The notes beneath the pieces were generated by a model. That model had not been told where the DNA came from, did no database searches, and saw only the letters and a program-made list of their open reading frames with translations. From the NCBI GenBank assembly GCA_900767955.1, contig CAAGBC010000006.1:1-64000 (forward strand): a stretch of 64,000 nucleotides of DNA, given 5' to 3'. A program made the translations under genes and the position numbers. This document shows positions 35,485 through 43,752 of the stretch, piece by piece; within the stretch, counting starts at the first letter, position 1, and each line of letters starts with the position of its first letter. This DNA comes from Spirochaetia bacterium (GTDB lineage: Bacteria > Spirochaetota > Spirochaetia > Treponematales > Treponemataceae).

Positions 35485-37128
35485 TTATCTTAGATTTTTA
35501 AGGGCGGAATTGATATCTTTTTCAAAAAAATCAATCTCCGTCCTTATTCTTTTTAAAAAGTCAATTTTTAATGATGGGTGAGTTCCGTCTGGAAAATGAA
35601 GAAATAAATATTCTCGTTCGCTTATTATTTCTAAAATTTTTTTATTTCTTTCTGTTTCTGAAAGAATTATTTTGCTTGTAAGAATATCTTTTAATTCATT
35701 TAATTTTTCTAATTCATTATTTAGAAAGTCTATTACTTTTTGTATTTGAGATTTTGAATAATATTCATTTGTTGCTGTGTTGTTTGTTATTTGATTATTT
35801 GTTGTTTGTGGCAAAAGGTAAGGAATATTTAATTTTATTCCAGAAGTTGTTGCGTCAAATAAATTAATTTCATTTGCAAAAAAATCATTAAATATGTTTG
35901 CGTATCCATTTAATGCAACATTTGTATATTTTAGCTGTGCTGATTTATCAAGGAATTTAGAAGTTCCTATGTTATATGTTGCATTGTAATTTGCTGCAGG
36001 GAATAATCTATTGGAATAAGATTGCAATGCAATATTCGCAGGTGCTCCATTTGCGTGAGTTTTTCCTGCTGAAAATGAAAAATCTAGCCCAGAAACAAAA
36101 ACTTTTATATTTTCGTCTTTTCTTAAATTAAGAGCAAGATATGTTGCAGTTAGGCCTACGGAACCCAACGGAGGAATAAATGGAACAAGTTCTAGGTTTT
36201 GCAATCGTTTTAGAAAATTAGTATTTTCATAAATTGGAATAAACCAGGAATTATTTTTTGCGCTTGTACACACTGTGTTATGGCAAGAAGTTAATCCTGC
36301 AACAGAATATTCTGCATAATTTTTACAGCCTATAAAGGCTTTTGCAATTGCAATTTGGGATTCTTCGCAAACAACAATGTCTGCTTTTATTTTATATTTT
36401 TTTAAGATTGGCAAAGAAGCATCAACTGCAATTATAAAGTATAAATTACAAGTATTTTTTATTTGTTCAATTGTTTTTTCTAAACTTTCACCAGTTCCCA
36501 ATACTAATATATTTTTTGAAACTGTTTTAAAAAGAGAAGTTAGCGGAACAGAATTTTTTAGTGAAGATAAATTTTTAAACAAATTTCTAGAATATCTTCT
36601 TCCAAAATTAACTAATGTGATTCTGTTTTTCCAAAATTGATTAATGATACTTTGAAGAGTTATTTCTAAGTTTGAATAAAACTCAGGATAAAGTGTAGTT
36701 CCTGCTGAAAAATCAATTTTAATTATTCGTTTTATATTTCTTTTTTGCAAATAATTTTTAGATTGAGTTTCTAATAAAATTGGTAATTTTTTTACTTCGG
36801 AAGGGGAAAGTAAATAAAATTTACCTGTTGAAGTTTCTTCTAATTTTGAACAAAACTCTTTTGTAATAGAAAATAATTCTTCGTCAATTTCGCAACCAAG
36901 CAAAATACAATCATTTGGCAATTTTTGTATGAGCTTGTTAATTCCGTATCCCAATAATGGAGAAAAACATAATATCAATGTTCCTGGCAGGATAGAAATA
37001 TTTTCAACAATTTGCAAAATATTTTTTTCAGGATTGTATTTTGAATAGAGGAATCGTTCATTGTATTTAACAGAAAAGCCCTGACTAGTTTCAACCAGAC
37101 AGGGCTTATTTTTATCTAAGGAAGTCAA
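35485..37128 (-). CDS. DUF115 / MptE-like motility-associated protein
   Basis: 547 residues, TTG start at 37128 preceded by GGAG (37136-37133). The central DUF115 (6-hydroxymethylpterin pyrophosphokinase MptE-like) domain shows ILVLGTGESLE, FIIAVDASLPILKKYKIKAD and a VFVSGLDFSFSAGKTHANG block. In Campylobacter, Aeromonas and others, DUF115 (Maf) proteins are needed for glycosylation of flagellins, usually next to flagellin genes. Here no flagellin core gene is adjacent. The last 100 residues are helical. It shares an operon with the foldase gene upstream (16-base gap). Confidence 0.75.
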   Translation of the reverse strand: MTSLDKNKPCLVETSQGFSVKYNERFLYSKYNPEKNILQIVENISILPGTLILCFSPLLGYGINKLIQKLPNDCILLGCEIDEELFSITKEFCSKLEETSTGKFYLLSPSEVKKLPILLETQSKNYLQKRNIKRIIKIDFSAGTTLYPEFYSNLEITLQSIINQFWKNRITLVNFGRRYSRNLFKNLSSLKNSVPLTSLFKTVSKNILVLGTGESLEKTIEQIKNTCNLYFIIAVDASLPILKKYKIKADIVVCEESQIAIAKAFIGCKNYAEYSVAGLTSCHNTVCTSAKNNSWFIPIYENTNFLKRLQNLELVPFIPPLGSVGLTATYLALNLRKDENIKVFVSGLDFSFSAGKTHANGAPANIALQSYSNRLFPAANYNATYNIGTSKFLDKSAQLKYTNVALNGYANIFNDFFANEINLFDATTSGIKLNIPYLLPQTTNNQITNNTATNEYYSKSQIQKVIDFLNNELEKLNELKDILTSKIILSETERNKKILEIISEREYLFLHFPDGTHPSLKIDFLKRIRTEIDFFEKDINSALKNLR

Positions 37129-37144
37129 AAAAACTCCAGATTAA

Positions 37145-38611
37145 TTATTGATTGTTTGCATCAAAGTATTTGTAATATACTTCGTCAAAATTATCTTTTA
37201 AGTTTTTGCTATCAAGAATAGATGACTGTTCTGAAATTATATCATAATTTTTAATTTCTTGATTAAGAACAGCATTTTCTCTGTTTTCTGTAGCTGTATC
37301 TTTGCTTGTAAGCTGAAGAACTAAAACACTTCTGTTATTTACGATTGGTTCTGAAAGTTCATTCATTTTAAGAGAGAAAGCTTTTTCAAAGAAGTTTTCA
37401 TTTGATGCAATTCCAGATAATCCGTTAAGACTTGTTTCAATTTTGTTTAATACAGTTAAGTTTCCGTAGTTCAATGGGAAAGCAGGAACTGTGATTTTTT
37501 CTACACCAAACTGTTTGCAAGCAGCATTAAAACCGTTTTTCTTAGCAACAGTAGCAAATGCTTTTGCAGTTTCTGTATAATAGTTTTCAATGTGGCTTGT
37601 TTCGTATGCCATTAAGTAATTGTAAACAACTTTTACAGTATCTTCGTTATTAAAGTTTGGTTTTGTTGGTTCAGCGTTTAATCTGAAAATAGAATAACCA
37701 ACAGTTGTTTCAACTGGTTCGCTAACTGCATCAACAGTTAAATCTGTAAGTTTTTTTACATTATCAGCATCTTTAATAATTCTTGCAATCTGGTATTGAT
37801 ATGTACTTGTTAATTTTCCACTGTCAGTTGAATAAATCTTCTGAGAATATTCTGTGATAGCATCTGCAAATGTAATTTCGTTGTTTGCAATACGCTTTGC
37901 TACAGAATCAGCTTTTGATTTATCAGCACAAGTGATAACAGAAAAATCATATTTTACAAACTTTTCTGAATTGTTTTTTCCGTATGCAACTTTTTCTGAA
38001 TTTGGATATTTTGTCATATCAAAAGTTGCCATATTAAATCCACGATTATTTTTATTCATTGTATCGTAGAAATCGAATTCTTTTGAAGAAACTTTTAATC
38101 CGTATAATGTTTCTTTTCCAAAAGGTGTTACTCCACCAAACATATCTTCTGTAAAACGCTGTTTAGTTAATGTTTTACGGAATTCTTTTTGCATATCAGC
38201 TACTGCAACTGGGTCAGCCTGTTTGTATGCTTTTGAATTAAATTTTCCATTTTCGTCAAGGAAGTAAGGCATTAATGCTCTGTTGACTTCTGACTGAGGA
38301 ACAGTATACCCACTTTTCTGAACTTCTTTTGTTGCTGCTAGGTCAATTACAGTTGCATTAAAAGCATAGCGGAATAGTGAATAATAAGATTTGCTATAAT
38401 CATATCCCTGTTGTTTATAATATTCTGCATAATTTGAAAGGTAATTGTCAAAGTCTGAATCGCCGTATCTAATTTCAGTACCTTCGTATTTACCAAATGC
38501 TGGAATATTTGCACCTGGATTGCGTCCTGCCAATACAGGAACAAGAACAAAAACAAATGCTGCAATTAATAAAATAACTAATGATCCAACAGTATAAAAA
38601 CTCTTTTTCAT
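37145..38611 (-). CDS. Membrane-anchored SurA/PpiD-type foldase
   Basis: 488 residues. One N-terminal membrane helix (about 8-28) anchors a periplasmic chaperone of the SurA_N/PpiD kind: an N-terminal helical chaperone region (about 40-170, with VPQSEVNRAL and FRKTLTKQRF), a parvulin-like PPIase module (about 215-315; DKSKADSVAKRIANNEITFA, VSEPVETTVGYSIFRL) and a second helical part. Whether the parvulin active site is intact is unclear by eye. AAGGAT precedes the ATG. It should help outer-membrane or lipoprotein folding. Confidence 0.75.
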   Translation of the reverse strand: MKKSFYTVGSLVILLIAAFVFVLVPVLAGRNPGANIPAFGKYEGTEIRYGDSDFDNYLSNYAEYYKQQGYDYSKSYYSLFRYAFNATVIDLAATKEVQKSGYTVPQSEVNRALMPYFLDENGKFNSKAYKQADPVAVADMQKEFRKTLTKQRFTEDMFGGVTPFGKETLYGLKVSSKEFDFYDTMNKNNRGFNMATFDMTKYPNSEKVAYGKNNSEKFVKYDFSVITCADKSKADSVAKRIANNEITFADAITEYSQKIYSTDSGKLTSTYQYQIARIIKDADNVKKLTDLTVDAVSEPVETTVGYSIFRLNAEPTKPNFNNEDTVKVVYNYLMAYETSHIENYYTETAKAFATVAKKNGFNAACKQFGVEKITVPAFPLNYGNLTVLNKIETSLNGLSGIASNENFFEKAFSLKMNELSEPIVNNRSVLVLQLTSKDTATENRENAVLNQEIKNYDIISEQSSILDSKNLKDNFDEVYYKYFDANNQ

Positions 38612-38786
38612 AATTTTATATCCTTAAATTTTGTATGTAATATATGTAGAAAATACAAACAATTTTAACATGTACTTTATATACTGTCAATTATAAGATA
38701 AATAACTTAGAAAAATGCTTTGTAAAAATTTGTTAGATTTTGCTTTGTTGATAAAAATATATAAAAATTGTGTGGGAATAAAAAAA

Positions 38787-38812
38787 AAGACCTTTTCGTT
38801 TGAAAAGGTCTT
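38787..38812 (-). terminator. Terminator of tRNA-Asp
   Basis: Perfect inverted repeat AAGACCTTTTC / GAAAAGGTCTT with a 4-base loop; on the leftward strand it is followed by a run of T (A run at 38779-38788). Confidence 0.85.
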
Positions 38813-38813
38813 A

Positions 38814-38887
38814 CGCGAGTGACGGGGCTCGAACCCGTGATCTCCGGCGTGACAGGCCAGCGCGATAACCAGCTTCGCTACACCCGC
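38814..38887 (-). tRNA. tRNA-Asp (anticodon GUC)
   Basis: 74 bases on the minus strand. Acceptor GCGGGTG / CACTCGC (one G-U), anticodon stem CTGGC / GCCGG with loop CTGTCAC (GTC), T-arm GGGTTCGAGCCC, discriminator G. No encoded CCA. Confidence 0.95.
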
Positions 38888-38899
38888 TTGATGTTTAGT

Positions 38900-38928
38900 A
38901 CTATATATTAAACCAAAAATTATGTCAA
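38900..38928 (-). promoter_or_regulatory. tRNA-Asp promoter
   Basis: On the minus strand: TTGACA (38928-38923), 17-base spacer, TATAGT (38905-38900), about 12 bases before the tRNA 5' end. Confidence 0.8.
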
Positions 38929-38966
38929 TAACTTTTACAAAAAAAAATAATTTTTTTTAATTTTTT

Positions 38967-39800
38967 TTATAAATAAAAACTTAAATGAATTCCGTTAGCT
39001 AATGGTGTAATTTGGTAAGATTTATTTTTTTTGTTTACAGGCAATGTGTGCAAAAAAGGAACTAAAAAACCTGTTGAAACTCCAATTATTGAACCCATTA
39101 AAACATCTGATAAAAAGTGATTTCCGCTACATACTCGTAAAACTGCAGTAAGTGTTGCAAGAGTATAACTTGTAGTAATTACAGGAATTTTCCAAGCAGA
39201 ATCTGAAAAATATTTATTGAATACAAATGTAGTAAAAGTTGCACCTGCAAAGGCCATAGTAGTGTGCCCAGAAGGAAACGAATCAGCCCAATCTCCATCC
39301 AAAATATTTTCTTCTGGTGGATTATCAAAATACATGTAAGGTCTTGGTCTAAAAAACAAAGATTTACCTAATTCTTTTAGTCCGTTTGCAATCAAAAGAG
39401 TTTCTGCGTACATACTTCCTAAAATTGCATAATCAGTTTTTGGTGCGCTTATCAAAACTAATGGTGTAATTAAAGATAAACCTAAAGAAATATCTGCTGT
39501 TATATCTAACGGTTTTGAATAAGGATTCATTGCCCATCTATCAAATGTATTTATATCTTCAATATAAAACTTTTGATTTTCGTATGTTCTGTTTTTATAA
39601 TCTACAAACTTATCGAGTACAATAGAAGTTCCGTTTAGTCCTAAGCCAATTGCGATTAAAGAAATATCTGTTGCTGGAGTAAACTTAAAATATTGTTCTG
39701 AACCTAAAAAATAGTTAGGTTTTTGTTCTTCCTGTTGATTTGCATAAATTTTACAAAAACAAGTAATTAATAAGCTAAATAAGATAATTTTTTTATTCAT
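38967..39800 (-). CDS. PAP2-family membrane phosphatase
   Basis: 277 residues, signal peptide and several membrane helices. The three PAP2 motifs are present: KSLFFRPRP, the PSGH motif (SFPSGHTTMAF) and VLRVCSGNHFLSDV (the Arg-x5-His-x3-Asp catalytic element). Such enzymes dephosphorylate lipid pyrophosphates (undecaprenyl-PP) or lipid A / phosphatidate; the substrate cannot be told. Start ATG has no Shine-Dalgarno; TATACT (39812-39807) lies six bases away with TTGCAA 17 bases farther, so the mRNA is probably leaderless. Confidence 0.85.
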   Translation of the reverse strand: MNKKIILFSLLITCFCKIYANQQEEQKPNYFLGSEQYFKFTPATDISLIAIGLGLNGTSIVLDKFVDYKNRTYENQKFYIEDINTFDRWAMNPYSKPLDITADISLGLSLITPLVLISAPKTDYAILGSMYAETLLIANGLKELGKSLFFRPRPYMYFDNPPEENILDGDWADSFPSGHTTMAFAGATFTTFVFNKYFSDSAWKIPVITTSYTLATLTAVLRVCSGNHFLSDVLMGSIIGVSTGFLVPFLHTLPVNKKNKSYQITPLANGIHLSFYL

Positions 39801-39989
39801 ATTTTGAGTATATGTAAGTAAATTATAATTTGCAAGTGAATTTATAACATAAAGTTTTATCTATATTATGTATTAAAAATAATATAAAAGTGGATTAATT
39901 ATAAAAAATGGTATAAAATACTAGTTACGAGTTTAAAATTATTGGGGAGGAAAATAAAAATTTAACAATTTTTATTAAGAGAAAGGTAA

Positions 39990-41168
39990 ATGATTAAAGC
40001 TGATTATAAAAAAATAGGATATCGTTTTTTAGAAAATGATATTGTTGAATTTTACTGTGATAAAGAATTATATGAAGAAATTCTTCCAAATGAAGATGTA
40101 TATATAACTGCAAGTTTTAATGGATGGCTTTCAACAGGTGATTCTTCATGGAAACTTGCAAAAAAAGAAGAAAAACATAAAACTTATTTTGTATTACAAA
40201 AAAATCGTTCATCTGTTTTAATTCCTGGTAATTCAGGTTTTCCGGAATTTAGATTTTTTGCATTATCTGATGAAGGCTCTAGAGTTTTGTTAGAAAAAGA
40301 ACAAGTTGAAGGTTTTACAGTTTTAAATAACAAATTAATTTTAGATTCAGAAGATGAATGTGAAATTGTTAAACAAATGCAAGAAAAAGCAACTTATGTA
40401 AAAACCTTAGATGATTTTGATTTAAATTGTCCAGCTTGTAGAGCAGAATTATCAAATGTTCGTTTAGTTCCTGGAACAAAATGTTTGTTCAGAGGTTATC
40501 ATCCATTCAAAAAATCTCGTCCAGATATGGATACAGAAGATGCTCGCTTAAAACTAGTTCAAAAAGCATTTGATATTTATGGAATCAAATGTGACATAAC
40601 TTTAAGTGGTGCAGAACGAGCTGATAAATATGCTGATGAAACTTTTCCTTCACAAATAGAAAATATAGAAAAAAAAGAAAACAGACTTTGTGTAAACATT
40701 GATTACAACTTAGTTTATTATCATGCAGAAGCAGTAGAATATCTAAATACACTTCAAAAAATATCTAAGTTCATCATTGAAAAAACAGGGCCTTATTATG
40801 TGCATTGTAGATTAGGAAGTGATAGAACTGGTGTTACTTGTGCAGTTTTTGCCGCATTATGTGGAGCAACTTGGAAAGAAATTGCTGAAGATTATGAAAA
40901 AACATCAAATATGGGAATGAAAGAATTCCGTAACAGAAGATTACTACAATATTCCCTAAAAAACATGACAGGAAAAGATCCTTCTAGTGTAAAAGATTTA
41001 GCAAAATTAATGCAAAGTTTCTTCTTGTCTGAAAATATCTTAAAAGCTTCAGAATTAGAAAAATTAATAAAAAAATTAAATACTGCACCAAGAAAAAAAG
41101 AAACAGATTATTTTGATTTTAACAATAATCATATCTGTGGTAAAAAAAAGTGCAAATATTTAGGATAA
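39990..41168 (+). CDS. Fusion of carbohydrate-binding-like module and tyrosine phosphatase
   Basis: 392 residues. The N-terminal 110 residues look like an E-set/AMPK-type glycogen-binding (CBM48-like) module: VYITASFNGWLSTGDSSWKL, then YFVLQKN and FRFFALSD. A Cys pair (NCPAC, about 147-150) lies in the linker. The C-terminal domain (about 160-350) has the tyrosine/dual-specificity phosphatase signature HCRLGSDRT, Cys273 and Arg279 forming C-x5-R. The tail has four more Cys (HICGKKKCKYLG). The architecture recalls eukaryotic glucan phosphatases (laforin, SEX4) that dephosphorylate glycogen or starch. AAAGG precedes the ATG. The binding module call is by eye and less sure than the phosphatase call. 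Confidence 0.75.
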   Translation: MIKADYKKIGYRFLENDIVEFYCDKELYEEILPNEDVYITASFNGWLSTGDSSWKLAKKEEKHKTYFVLQKNRSSVLIPGNSGFPEFRFFALSDEGSRVLLEKEQVEGFTVLNNKLILDSEDECEIVKQMQEKATYVKTLDDFDLNCPACRAELSNVRLVPGTKCLFRGYHPFKKSRPDMDTEDARLKLVQKAFDIYGIKCDITLSGAERADKYADETFPSQIENIEKKENRLCVNIDYNLVYYHAEAVEYLNTLQKISKFIIEKTGPYYVHCRLGSDRTGVTCAVFAALCGATWKEIAEDYEKTSNMGMKEFRNRRLLQYSLKNMTGKDPSSVKDLAKLMQSFFLSENILKASELEKLIKKLNTAPRKKETDYFDFNNNHICGKKKCKYLG

Positions 41169-41216
41169 ACATTTAATATAGACATTAAAAATAAATATTT
41201 AAAATAGGAGATTAAA

Positions 41217-42041
41217 ATGGCAGAAAATTGTAATCATAAATGTAGTGGTTGTAATAAAGATTGTTCCGAGCGTGATATGCATGAAAAATTGCGGGAAGGA
41301 AGTAAAGTAAAAAAAGTAATTGGAATTGTAAGTGGAAAAGGTGGTGTAGGTAAATCATTAGTAACAAGTTTGCTAAGTTGTAAAGTTCAAAAAGATGGTT
41401 TTAGAACAGCAATCCTTGATGCAGATATTACAGGGCCTTCAATTCCAGAGTCATTTGGCGTAGGTCAAGAACGTGCTTCTGGCAATGGAGAATCACTAAA
41501 TCCAGTTGTTACAGAAAAAGGCATTCAATTAATGTCAATGAATTTCTTGCTTGAAAACGAAAATGATCCTGTTATTTGGCGTGGTCCAATTATTGCAGGC
41601 GCAGTAAAACAATTCTGGACAGATGTAGTTTGGGATGATGTAGATTTTATGTTCGTGGATATGCCACCAGGAACAGGTGATGTTCCATTGACAGTATTCC
41701 AGTCATTACCAATAGATGGAATTATCGTTGTTTCTTCACCACAGCAATTAGTACGTGTTATTGTAGAAAAAGCAGTAAAAATGGCAAACATGATGAATAT
41801 TCCAATCCTTGGGTTAGTAGAAAATATGAGTTATGTAAAATGCCCTGATTGCCAAAAAGAAATATATGTTTTTGGAAAAAGCAACATAGAACAAATTGCA
41901 GAAAATTTTAATATTCCTGTTCTTGCAAGAATTCCAATGGAACAGACAACTTCTGCTGCGGTAGATGCAGGTGATATAGAAAGTCTTGAAATAGATTATC
42001 TTGATGAAGCTGCAAAAAAAATCGAAAGCCTATTAAAGTAA
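41217..42041 (+). CDS. Mrp/NBP35-family Fe-S carrier ATPase
   Basis: 274 residues. The N-terminus has four closely spaced cysteines (CNHKCSGCNKDC, residues 5-16) as in Nbp35-type carriers. The deviant Walker A GKGGVGKS lies at about 41-48, DADITGPSIP follows, and CPDC near 205 is the conserved cluster-binding pair. It should assemble and deliver [4Fe-4S] clusters. AGGAG precedes the ATG. It is 12 bases ahead of another Cys-rich protein. Confidence 0.92.
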   Translation: MAENCNHKCSGCNKDCSERDMHEKLREGSKVKKVIGIVSGKGGVGKSLVTSLLSCKVQKDGFRTAILDADITGPSIPESFGVGQERASGNGESLNPVVTEKGIQLMSMNFLLENENDPVIWRGPIIAGAVKQFWTDVVWDDVDFMFVDMPPGTGDVPLTVFQSLPIDGIIVVSSPQQLVRVIVEKAVKMANMMNIPILGLVENMSYVKCPDCQKEIYVFGKSNIEQIAENFNIPVLARIPMEQTTSAAVDAGDIESLEIDYLDEAAKKIESLLK

Positions 42042-42053
42042 AAGAGCAAAACT

Positions 42054-42596
42054 ATGGAACAAGAAGTTTGTAAAACATTAAATTTTTCTCCAGAAGAAGC
42101 TCGTCAAAAAGCAGAAGATTTATTTGCACAAGGATACAATTGTGCTCAATCAGTTGCCGCAGTTTTTAGTGAAGAATTAGGAATTTCACAAAAAACAATG
42201 TTGCGACTTGCTCAGCCTTTTGGTGCTGGAATGGGAAGAATGCGAGAAGTTTGTGGTTGTGTTAGTGGAATGTTTTTAGCATTAGGCCTAATCAATGGTT
42301 CTGACGATAGCCAAGACAAAGCATCAAAAACAGAATGTTACGACAACACTCAAAAACTTGCAGAAGAATTTCGTAAACAAAACGGTTCTATAATATGTAG
42401 AGAATTGTTAGGTCTTGTTCCAATGGGGCAGAGTGAAAATGCGTTAAAAAATCACACACAAATAGACCATGTGATACAATCTCCTCAAAGCGAAGAACGC
42501 ACACCAGAATATTACAAAAAGCGTCCTTGCAAACAGTTAGCAGGAGATGCTGCATATATTTTGTGTGATTGGATAAACAATTCAAATAAAAACTAA
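42054..42596 (+). CDS. C_GCAxxG_C_C family redox-type protein
   Basis: 180 residues. It shows the family pattern of this name: a first Cys in GYNCAQSV, the FGAGMGRMREVCGCVSG block, then Cys in TECYD, IICREL and RPCKQL. The function is unknown; a redox or metal role is assumed from the cysteines. It follows Mrp by 12 bases and precedes a thioesterase by 33. Confidence 0.8.
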   Translation: MEQEVCKTLNFSPEEARQKAEDLFAQGYNCAQSVAAVFSEELGISQKTMLRLAQPFGAGMGRMREVCGCVSGMFLALGLINGSDDSQDKASKTECYDNTQKLAEEFRKQNGSIICRELLGLVPMGQSENALKNHTQIDHVIQSPQSEERTPEYYKKRPCKQLAGDAAYILCDWINNSNKN

Positions 42597-42629
42597 AGCC
42601 AATAAAAATTCTGTAAAATAGGAAAAACA

Positions 42630-43031
42630 ATGAAACATATAACAAAAATACAAGTTCGTTCATACGAATGTGATTCATACAATCATGTAAATAACGCTGT
42701 TTATTTAAATTACCTAGAACATGCCAGAATGGATTTTTTAAACGCTTGCCAGTTTGATTACAAGGGCCTTGTAGAAAATGGTTATTCACTTTATGTAACT
42801 CACATCGATATTTTTTACAAAGGTTCCGCATTTTTGAATGACAACCTAGAAGTTGAATCATATCCAACTCAGTTAAAAAATGTATCAGGAGAATTCCATC
42901 AGACAGTACGCAAGCAAGACGGAACAATTTGTGCAGAAGCTACAGTAACTTGGGCATGTGTAAATCATCAGGGCCGCCCAACAAAAATCCCACAGGAATT
43001 CCTAGTTCCAGGTTTGCAACCCGAGTTGTAA
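42630..43031 (+). CDS. Acyl-CoA thioesterase, 4HBT hot-dog family
   Basis: 133 residues, usual length. The active-site block YECDSYNHVNNAVYLNYLEH (Asp, His, Asn) near the N-terminus is diagnostic for 4-hydroxybenzoyl-CoA/YbgC-like thioesterases. Substrate unknown. The protein is the last of the mrp group; a repeat begins right at its stop codon. Confidence 0.9.
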   Translation: MKHITKIQVRSYECDSYNHVNNAVYLNYLEHARMDFLNACQFDYKGLVENGYSLYVTHIDIFYKGSAFLNDNLEVESYPTQLKNVSGEFHQTVRKQDGTICAEATVTWACVNHQGRPTKIPQEFLVPGLQPEL

Positions 43032-43095
43032 CTGTCATCCCGATATGTAACTGTCATCCTAAGTTATGACTGTCATCCCGAACTTGATTCGGGAT
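43031..43095 (+). repeat. 19-bp tandem repeat leading into a palindrome
   Basis: ACTGTCATCC begins at 43031, 43050 and 43069 (period 19). The third unit runs into a perfect 8-base inverted repeat, ATCCCGAA (43075-43082) / TTCGGGAT (43088-43095). Similar TCATCCCGAA...TTCGGGAT palindromes are dispersed between genes in several bacteria, so this is probably one copy of a genomic repeat family. Confidence 0.75.
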
Positions 43096-43144
43096 CTTAT
43101 AAAAATATTCTTAAACCTTATTTTTTATGTAATAAACAAATTCT

Positions 43145-43176
43145 GCTCCGTAATAAATTTGCGGGGCTTTTTTTTT
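43145..43176 (+). terminator. Terminator of the mrp-thioesterase operon
   Basis: GCTCCG (43145-43150) pairs with CGGGGC (43162-43167, one U-G), followed by nine T. Confidence 0.65.
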
Positions 43177-43179
43177 ATA

Positions 43180-43320
43180 CGGGCAACTTTTTGCTTGGTT
43201 CAACTTCGCTCACCAACCAAAAACCAGGCTTTCCAAGGTTCCGCTGTCTACCGCAGCTCCATTGCTACGCAACTGCTTTGCAGCCTTTCCAATCCTTGTT
43301 GCTTACAACGCGAAAAGTAT
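43180..43320. repeat. GC-richer intergenic repeat element, probably dispersed
   Basis: About 140 bases with clearly higher G+C than its surroundings and no ribosome-binding site or convincing coding frame, although several frames stay open through it. It contains alternating GCTTGGTT / AACCAA-like and CCGCTGTCTACCGCAGC (short palindrome CTGTCTACCGCAG) segments. I recall similar sequence between genes in treponemes and other bacteria, but that needs a search. Confidence 0.45.
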
Positions 43321-43335
43321 TTTTGCAAAAAAAAA

Positions 43336-43361
43336 GACTTCTGAAAATCAGAAGTCTTTTT
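43336..43361 (-). terminator. Terminator of tRNA-Lys
   Basis: AAGACTTCTGA / TCAGAAGTCTT with a 3-base loop, followed on the minus strand by T (A run before 43336). Confidence 0.8.
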
Positions 43362-43362
43362 G

Positions 43363-43435
43363 TGAGCTACACTGGATTCGAACCAGTGACCCACGCCTTA
43401 AAAGGGCGTTGCTCTACCTACTGAGCTAGTAGCCC
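43363..43435 (-). tRNA. tRNA-Lys (anticodon UUU)
   Basis: 73 bases on the minus strand. Acceptor GGGCTAC / GTAGCTC (one G-U), anticodon stem ACGCC / GGCGT with loop CTTTTAA (TTT), T-arm GGTTCGAATCC, discriminator A. A TTGACA (43489-43484) / 17 / TATATT (43466-43461) promoter lies upstream. Confidence 0.95.
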
Positions 43436-43489
43436 GTTGCATTGCGCTGAATGCTTTTATAATATATATTTTATACAAAAAAGTGTCAA

Positions 43490-43752
43490 TAGCAAAAATA
43501 AAAAAATTAAAAAAAAATCATTTTTTTTTTTAATTTTTTTTATAAATTTAAAATTTCGTTATATCGGCATAAAAGTTAAAAAACTTGAGAATTTCTTCCC
43601 TAAAACATTGACACCATAAAAAATCTATCTTAATATAACTTAGCAATTATTTTTTTCGTTATAACTTCTTCTACTGGATGCTTTTCTTCTTTTGTTTCTA
43701 CTTCTTCCCTCTAGTCCTTGTTATAACAATTATTTTTTAAGGAGTATTTCTT
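43490..43752 (+). promoter_or_regulatory. AT-rich spacer, promoter and long pyrimidine leader of a lipoprotein gene
   Basis: The first 70 bases are almost only A and T. A promoter follows: TTGACA (43608-43613), 17 bases, TAATAT (43631-43636). The leader of about 110 bases is mostly C and T between two copies of the self-complementary octamer GTTATAAC (43658-43665, 43720-43727), which could pair with each other. AAGGAG precedes the ATG at 43753. Confidence 0.6.

Noticed and set aside
43066..43424. Two overlapping rightward open frames across the repeat zone
   Set aside because: They run through the palindrome, the terminator and into tRNA-Lys on the other strand, so they are not genes.
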